Assembly (NCBI RefSeq): GCF_921293095.1
Contig: NC_060254.1
Location: forward strand, 109,888,917-109,952,916
Direction: 5' to 3'
DNA from: Ischnura elegans
Lineage: Eukaryota > Arthropoda > Insecta > Odonata > Coenagrionidae
DNA length: 64,000 nt
Shown here in pieces: positions 61,801-64,000 of this stretch. The notes beneath the pieces are model-generated. The model was given only the letters and a program-made list of their open reading frames with translations, did not search any database and was not told where the DNA came from. Positions within the stretch are counted from its first letter, which is position 1. Each line of letters starts with the position of its first letter. A program made the position numbers and the translations under genes.

Positions 61801-62058
61801 ATGGAGTTTTTTCCATTATGAAAAGTGTTAAAATTAGTTTAAAACCCATTACTTAGAACCCTATTTTTCAAAAATTTCCCCCCCCTGGCCAGCATCTTGC
61901 AATTACTTTAGAATAACCTTAAATGACCTCACCGAATAAAATTGAACATATATTAAAAATTAGGTACTGGAAGAAAAAATATATATTTACTCACCGAATT
62001 TCGCTGGTATTTGAGCTCCGTACGCTATAGATGTCGTGAGTAGGAGTGTGACTACCAC
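25646..62058 (-). CDS. ZP-domain single-pass apical membrane protein, 5' exon missing
   Basis: Seven coding exons: 62058-61995, 48543-48215, 32195-32056, 30976-30644, 28772-28610, 28054-27851 and 25879-25646. They give 488 residues in one frame with matching phases (1, 0, 2, 2, 0, 0). The initiator-Met exon lies upstream of 62058 and was not found. Residues 1-18 are the hydrophobic part of a signal peptide (VTLLLTTSIAYGAQ). The ZP domain spans ~68-347 with cysteines at 72, 104, 124, 162, 194, 271, 290, 309-325 and 347. A furin-type RNRR lies at 351-354, a transmembrane helix at 426-449, then a basic stop-transfer stretch and a short tail with IYSGPYTNT. ZP proteins polymerise after furin cleavage and tie the apical membrane to the forming cuticle. 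I cannot assign the exact Drosophila orthologue. An acidic insertion at 225-263 is unusual. Confidence 0.93.
26645..26870 (-). mobile_element. Inverted-repeat element with a tRNA-like core
   Basis: A ~48-bp imperfect inverted repeat (26645-26692 and 26822-26870, both containing gataacttttacggagtc or its complement with few mismatches) encloses a tRNA-like sequence on the minus strand. The core and its downstream tail recur without these termini at 27025. It lies in the last intron of the ZP gene. Confidence 0.7.
26742..26813 (-). pseudogene. tRNA-like SINE head (72 nt)
   Basis: Clover-leaf-like: acceptor GCCTCGG/TCAAGGC, A box tagcttaactggcta, B box gggttcgaatcccgg. The anticodon loop reads ACGGAAA, so the nominal anticodon would be GGA, but the invariant T33 is C and there is no long Ser-type variable arm. 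A SINE-type tRNA derivative is therefore likelier than a working tRNA. It is followed by gaatgatttttcctctgtgg, shared with the copy at 27025. Confidence 0.7.
27025..27130 (+). mobile_element. tRNA-derived SINE copy
   Basis: The tRNA-like head is 27025-27096, with gggttcgaatccc as B box and loop CCGGAAA. It is followed by gaatgatttttcctctgtgg and atttttcgcaca, the same tail as the copy at 26742. The ~48-bp inverted termini of that copy are absent here. Confidence 0.7.
27851..28054 (-). CDS. ZP gene exon F (furin site, linker)
   Basis: Acceptor ctcatttcag, donor gttagt; 68 codons in phase 0. Codes for PPRCDTSRNRREAVPQ, in which RNRR is the consensus furin cleavage site, then an acidic Gly/Ser-rich linker. 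Confidence 0.92.
28610..28772 (-). CDS. ZP gene exon E (ZP-C)
   Basis: Acceptor tttttgcag, donor gtaaga. Codes for CPLDGEIMGQFVYN, FQAHKFPYTASVYYQCNVRL and the cysteine-rich end GGGCADV, typical of arthropod ZP-C. Confidence 0.95.
30092..30600 (+). mobile_element. Non-LTR retrotransposon (CR1/Jockey-like) 3' end
   Basis: The reverse-transcriptase C-terminal region is degenerate. RLHLEYATSVWDPVQKDL is in one frame and LNRELNKIQRKAACFVKNRY onward, ending IKDFNKF-stop, is in another, so one frameshift lies near 30160. The 3' untranslated part has ccacacaccttttaggtggc and ends in gtagatgtagatga, typical of these LINEs. It lies antisense in the ZP intron between exons D and E. Confidence 0.8.
30644..30976 (-). 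CDS. ZP gene exon D (with acidic insertion)
   Basis: Acceptor tatccacacag, donor gtaagt. Codes for APMPGCSMKIFAGDP and NVKIGDPLSLVISI, then ~39 acidic residues, then YGIWVTDCLVRDGLGWGEQK. The ZP-C half begins here. Confidence 0.93.
31635..31946 (+). mobile_element. hAT-type MITE, family 1, copy 2
   Basis: Ends CAGTGGTGCAGC and GCGCCCCTG, flanked by a perfect 8-bp duplication accctaga (31627-31634 and 31947-31954). Same family as 235 (inverted) and 35031. The inside carries C-runs near both ends and no ORF. Confidence 0.9.
32056..32195 (-). CDS. ZP gene exon C
   Basis: Acceptor ttattttatttcag, donor gtaaga. Codes for SDGGVEYFNTIVVQPHRKLV and GRGYHIRCRYQTKDK. An earlier GT (aac|gtaagg) is rejected because only the later donor gives the phase needed by exon D. 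Confidence 0.93.
32594..32841 (+). mobile_element. hAT-type MITE, family 2, copy 2
   Basis: A 248-bp element with ends CAATAGCGGATAC and GTAACCGCTACTG, flanked by a perfect 8-bp duplication gatgacgc (32586-32593 and 32842-32849). Related copies at 6044 and 63635 have the same orientation. Confidence 0.9.
32850..33324. other. ZP intron B-C segment, no gene seen
   Basis: Unique-looking intronic DNA between a MITE and the tandem duplication. Confidence 0.35.
33325..33688 (+). repeat. Perfect 181-bp tandem duplication
   Basis: The unit 33325-33505, starting ttctcagttaatcaaggg, is repeated at once at 33506-33688 with no difference that I can see. An AT-rich stretch (taatatatatttttttta) follows. 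Intronic and non-coding. Confidence 0.9.
33689..35022. other. ZP intron segment; GC-rich patch at 34400-34800
   Basis: The GC-rich patch carries overlapping ORFs in several frames but no family motif or matching splice structure. I treat it as non-coding. Confidence 0.35.
35031..35332 (+). mobile_element. hAT-type MITE, family 1, copy 3
   Basis: Ends CAGTGGCGCAGC and GCTGCGCCTCTG, almost perfect inverted complements. Flanks ctacggcc and ctgcggac match at 6 of 8 positions, as for an aged duplication. Contains long C runs near the right end. Confidence 0.82.
35333..38374. other. ZP intron segment; GC- and purine-rich stretches
   Basis: GC-rich at ~35640-36020 and purine-rich (ggagg/gaagg) at ~36620-36960. 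ORFs here are compositional. No conserved domain seen. Confidence 0.35.
38375..38460 (-). mobile_element. Decayed tRNA-derived SINE copy
   Basis: Read on the minus strand it has atctgggttcgaatctcag as B box and aaaaatcggga in place of the anticodon stem, followed by tacatgattttttt. It is homologous to the SINE at 27025 but eroded in the acceptor and D arms. Confidence 0.55.
38461..41310. other. ZP intron segment, no gene seen
   Basis: Contains the SINE relic at 39318. The rest is without recognisable coding sequence. Confidence 0.35.
39318..39375 (+). mobile_element. tRNA-like 3' half, SINE relic
   Basis: Contains ggttctgggttcgagtcccag and a following poly-T stretch. It is the T-arm half of a tRNA-derived sequence with no recognisable 5' half. 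Confidence 0.45.
41311..41720 (+). mobile_element. Non-LTR retrotransposon 3' end
   Basis: A 79-codon open tail (41311-41547) reads NKLGPREMGIRLYNKLPPDI, then FKMQLKRFLLLGSYYSLEEY, then stop. This is the usual C-terminus of insect LINE polyproteins. The 3' untranslated part ends with aaataaaacat near 41700. 5' truncation is typical for LINEs. Superfamily not resolved. Confidence 0.75.
42008..42079 (-). pseudogene. tRNA-Met(CAT)-like sequence
   Basis: The elongator tRNA-Met body is recognisable: GCCTCGGTAGCGCAGTATGC, loop CTCATAA and GTGAGTTCGA. The acceptor 3' strand CCGGGTA no longer pairs at its end, and the T stem has a mismatch (atcac). It shares an A-T replacement in the anticodon stem with the copy at 43617, so the two are related. 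Confidence 0.65.
42558..42840 (+). mobile_element. hAT-type non-autonomous element
   Basis: Starts CAGGGGTCTCCAA and ends TTGGAGATTCCTG, with a perfect 8-bp duplication ccttagac (42550-42557 and 42841-42848). GC-rich subterminal blocks (cggcccgcgggcc on the left, cggcccgcgggg on the right) are shared with hAT elements known across animals. A 66-codon ORF inside shows no transposase motif. Confidence 0.9.
43617..43688 (+). pseudogene. tRNA-Met(CAT)-like sequence, probably not functional
   Basis: D arm GCGC/GCGC, anticodon loop CTCATAA and T stem GTGAG/CTCAC are intact, and a T6 run follows at 43691. Two changes argue against function: the T loop is TTGGATC, losing the invariant C56, and acceptor pair 2 is C-A. 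The anticodon stem (TAAGT/TCTTA) keeps pairing through paired changes relative to standard tRNA-Met. Confidence 0.6.
43689..46961. other. ZP intron segment, no gene seen
   Basis: ORFs at 44009-44553 and 45130-46309 are short, overlapping and without motifs. Confidence 0.35.
46962..47264 (+). pseudogene. Degenerate coding-like segment, unrecognised
   Basis: A 100-codon frame broken by one TAA at 47163. It reads like protein: a Ser/Thr/Arg-rich part with TTRFRKRRRQCK, then EALDRRLWRINRHAKIQTVL. It has no ATG and matches no family I know. It could be a remnant of a transposon protein. Confidence 0.3.
47997..48080 (-). mobile_element. LINE 3' untranslated remnant
   Basis: The complement of ataccctgcgagtcgcctct and gggtgtttggcagggg resembles the 3' end of the LINE at 30540-30600 (ccacacaccttttaggtggc, then ttgcggggtattta). 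Short and diverged. Confidence 0.55.
48215..48543 (-). CDS. ZP gene exon B (start of ZP-N)
   Basis: Acceptor tttgtgttgcag, donor gtgagt. A Pro/acidic linker is followed by VRIECNNDEIKVAI, FDGMVYPKGLSKNSSC and LPLRSCNTMSTDL. Distinctly more GC-rich than the surrounding intron. Confidence 0.93.
48544..60950. other. ZP intron A-B, no nested protein gene seen
   Basis: Intronic DNA with a GC-rich patch at ~54540-54890 and a SINE-like B box on the minus strand near 57710 (complement of cctgggttcaaagtccg). ORFs of 60-160 codons are present but show no recognisable domains. Confidence 0.4.
60951..61023 (-). tRNA. tRNA-Thr (anticodon AGT)
   Basis: Complete 73-nt cloverleaf: acceptor GGCGCCG/CGGTGCC fully paired with one G-T, D-loop with TTGGTTAA, anticodon stem CCTGT/ACAGG around loop CTAGTAA, and T arm GGGAGTTCGAATCTCCC. 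There is no intron. A TTTTTTT terminator follows on the minus strand at 60941-60948. It decodes ACU (and ACC/ACA after A34 to inosine editing). It lies in the first visible ZP intron, on the same strand as that gene. Confidence 0.96.
61663..61900 (+). mobile_element. Truncated CAGTGGCGTAGCC-type MITE
   Basis: Starts cagtggcgtagccagggg, followed by a G16 run and a C13 run that could fold back. A possible right end ccccccctggcc at ~61880 stops short of the expected complement, and I see no target duplication. Confidence 0.45.
61995..62058 (-). CDS. ZP gene exon A (signal-peptide core)
   Basis: Acceptor attccacag, donor gtgagt. Codes for VVVTLLLTTSIAYGAQIPAK, a hydrophobic core followed by a plausible signal-peptidase site at AYG/AQ. 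Leaves in phase 1, as exon B requires. Confidence 0.85.
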
Positions 62059-63634
62059 CTGTGGAATAGAGAGAAGATATAGTTTATTATTTAAAACTTA
62101 TCGCACATGAAGGTAAAATAGAATCAATGAAGACATAATCAAGGTATATTTATTGCATCCTAAACAGCAATCGCCAAAACTATACCGAGGAAATGATAAT
62201 CATTAGAAGAGCATTGAGCCGCCAATTATGCAACACATTAAGCAATTCATTGCATTTAATGATTTATTTCAATAATGAATCGGGGATAATATATCTAAAG
62301 GTGGGAGCAGGTAATGATGAAATATCTCTTTAAACATTTCTCTTCGCGGTTGAACATTTTGGGCCATTCACATCGCACCAAACATGCTGCCCGGTCGGGG
62401 TCCTCCTCCCTTGCTATTCTCATACATTTTTAATAATACGGGCTGCATTGATTGGCTAATTGAACACCTAAATTCTCCCAATGAGGCAGTGCCCTCCTCT
62501 TTCACGACTCCTAATTAAAGTCACCTGCCAACAGTCGGTTACTCTATCCGTCCTCTAATTTCTTCTTCCGCATTCTCTTTCTCCCTCTCACTCTCACTCC
62601 TTCGGAAGAATCCTTCGAAGGGAGAATAATGGATATCTCAGGACAGTCACATCAATGCATGGAGACGGACGAAAAAAACTAGCATCGACCACCCACGTTG
62701 GTCATCTCGACAGGTATCGAAGTTCAATCGACCGACGCAAAGATCACACAATGCATCATGAATACGCAGCACTCCTGCCAACGATGTAGAGACAGTTTTT
62801 TTTTCACATCCGGGCTTCGATCATCTCATGCTAGATACGTATCATAGGGGTCTGCTGGTCCGAAGATCACACCTGTATCACGAAAAGCTCGGCAGCTAAT
62901 CTGATGCTATATTCACCTCTAACTTAAATCGCACATGTAAAACGATAGACCCGTTTATGCCTTTATTCACCGAGACTGTTGGTCCCTTTCTGACGTCACA
63001 CTCTTTGTATTCCAGCTGAGGATCCCATCCATGACATGGTTTTAGGCTAGCTGTTTCGGGTGGCGCACGCTCAGGGATTCTAATGCGGCGTATGACGTGA
63101 GTGATCCAATAAGCTACTCATGAAAAAGTTATATGCAAACCAATGCTTTGCCCAAGCTGTTTACTGTTTATATGATTAAAGTACTCACATACGGAAAGAT
63201 TTAACGTAAAATCTCATAATGAAGTTCCTAAGAAGACCTCATCATGAGATGTCCGATCAGGGAAAGTAGAGTTCAATGGAGAACAGGCATAGGATGGACT
63301 CGCATGAGGAATATAAAACGCTTTCAAACGATTATAGATGTAACAAAACACGTAAATATGAACATATTAGCTACTTGGAGAATTGAGAGGCGAAATAGGT
63401 GAAACCAGAGAATATTCTACGCAAGTTCCGTTGGTAATTGTCTCTCAAGGGAAATTTATGTCATAACTTCATCAGAAAGTATCAGATAGGCTAAGAAACA
63501 CCAACTTTTCAATAGGCGACCCCATAATTATGCTCAGCGTGTGTGTGGTGACTTTAACCTGAAGATGATGGCGGATTCAGTTGCTGCAACGATGCCATTT
63601 TAAGCATGACCTGTTTAGCTTTAATACGTTCCCC
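62059..63634. other. Upstream of ZP exon A; start exon not found
   Basis: The exon with the ZP initiator Met must lie here or beyond the window. I checked minus-strand ATGs (for example near 62385 and 62760) and found none with a convincing donor and phase. No other gene seen. Confidence 0.4.
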
Positions 63635-63902
63635 CAGCCGCGGATACATATGAGAGGTGCAGGGGGCGCGCGCCCCCCTTGTAGGACCACCCGTATGTCC
63701 AAAAATTGCAGAACCACAATTGTAACAAGACAATGCAATTTTTTTATCAAAAAATGGCATTGTCTTGAATTTTTACATAATCACTTTAATTAAAAACTCC
63801 TTCACTTTGCATGTGACTTGATTATTTTTTATTACGATAACAGTAAAGGTAACTCAAGGTATCTTTTACGCCCCCCCTCAGTTTTTTCTGAATCCGCTAC
63901 TG
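63635..63902 (+). mobile_element. hAT-type MITE, family 2, copy 3
   Basis: Starts CAGCCGCGGATAC and ends GAATCCGCTACTG, flanked by a perfect 8-bp duplication cgttcccc (63627-63634 and 63903-63910). The longest copy (268 bp); an insertion relative to copy 2 lies around 63727-63760, where caagacaatgc appears near its complement. Confidence 0.9.
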
Positions 63903-64000
63903 CGTTCCCCTAAGACGTTCGGCCACTTAAGTGCTCTACACTCACGACACCTTCGCTTGTAGACAACTCGAAGTAATTCAACAAGCAAATTTTCGAGTTT

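Overview
This is nuclear DNA of a multicellular animal, almost certainly an insect or close arthropod relative. The genes are split by GT-AG introns, one of them more than 36 kb long with introns of 13-16 kb. Intergenic DNA is AT-rich and full of non-autonomous transposons. The zona pellucida (ZP) gene has the arthropod layout: ZP domain, furin site, transmembrane segment, short tail ending in an IYSGPY-type motif. The lineage cannot be fixed from sequence alone; a hemimetabolous insect with a moderately large genome is my guess.

Layout. (1) 1.1-4.9 kb, minus: a five-exon gene for a Myb/SANT (zeste/trihelix-like) DNA-binding protein with a C-terminal coiled coil. All splice phases agree. (2) 7.5-8.9 kb: a divergent pair, a PIGBOS1-like mitochondrial outer-membrane microprotein (minus) and intronless-CDS UTP11, an SSU processome factor (plus). 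They share a promoter gap of under 450 bp, which also holds an unexplained 111-codon ORF upstream of and overlapping the microprotein. (3) 11.4-16.6 kb: a 4-kb DNA transposon with ~510-bp terminal inverted repeats. Its transposase frame is whole except for two in-frame stop codons. Fragments with related ends lie just before it. (4) 17.4-20.5 kb, plus: a six-exon metaxin-2 gene with an unusual acidic N-terminal extension. (5) 25.6 kb to beyond 62.06 kb, minus: a ZP-domain apical membrane protein gene. Seven coding exons were found by splice-phase matching; the exon with the initiator Met was not found. Its introns hold a tRNA-Thr(AGT) gene, tRNA-derived SINEs, two tRNA-Met-like copies, LINE 3' fragments, a perfect 181-bp tandem duplication and several hAT-type MITEs.

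The clearest new structure is in the repeats. Two dispersed three-copy families and one further single element all have CAG...CTG ends and 8-bp target-site duplications (five exact or 7/8, one 6/8, one exact for the single element). That marks them as hAT-type MITEs. A compact element with ~48-bp inverted termini around a tRNA-like core is also unusual. I found no CRISPR array, rRNA, prokaryotic operon or viral gene.

The host genes are not an operon. UTP11 works in nucleolar 18S rRNA processing, metaxin-2 and PIGBOS1 at the mitochondrial outer membrane, the Myb/SANT protein in the nucleus, and the ZP protein at the apical surface of cuticle-secreting epithelia.
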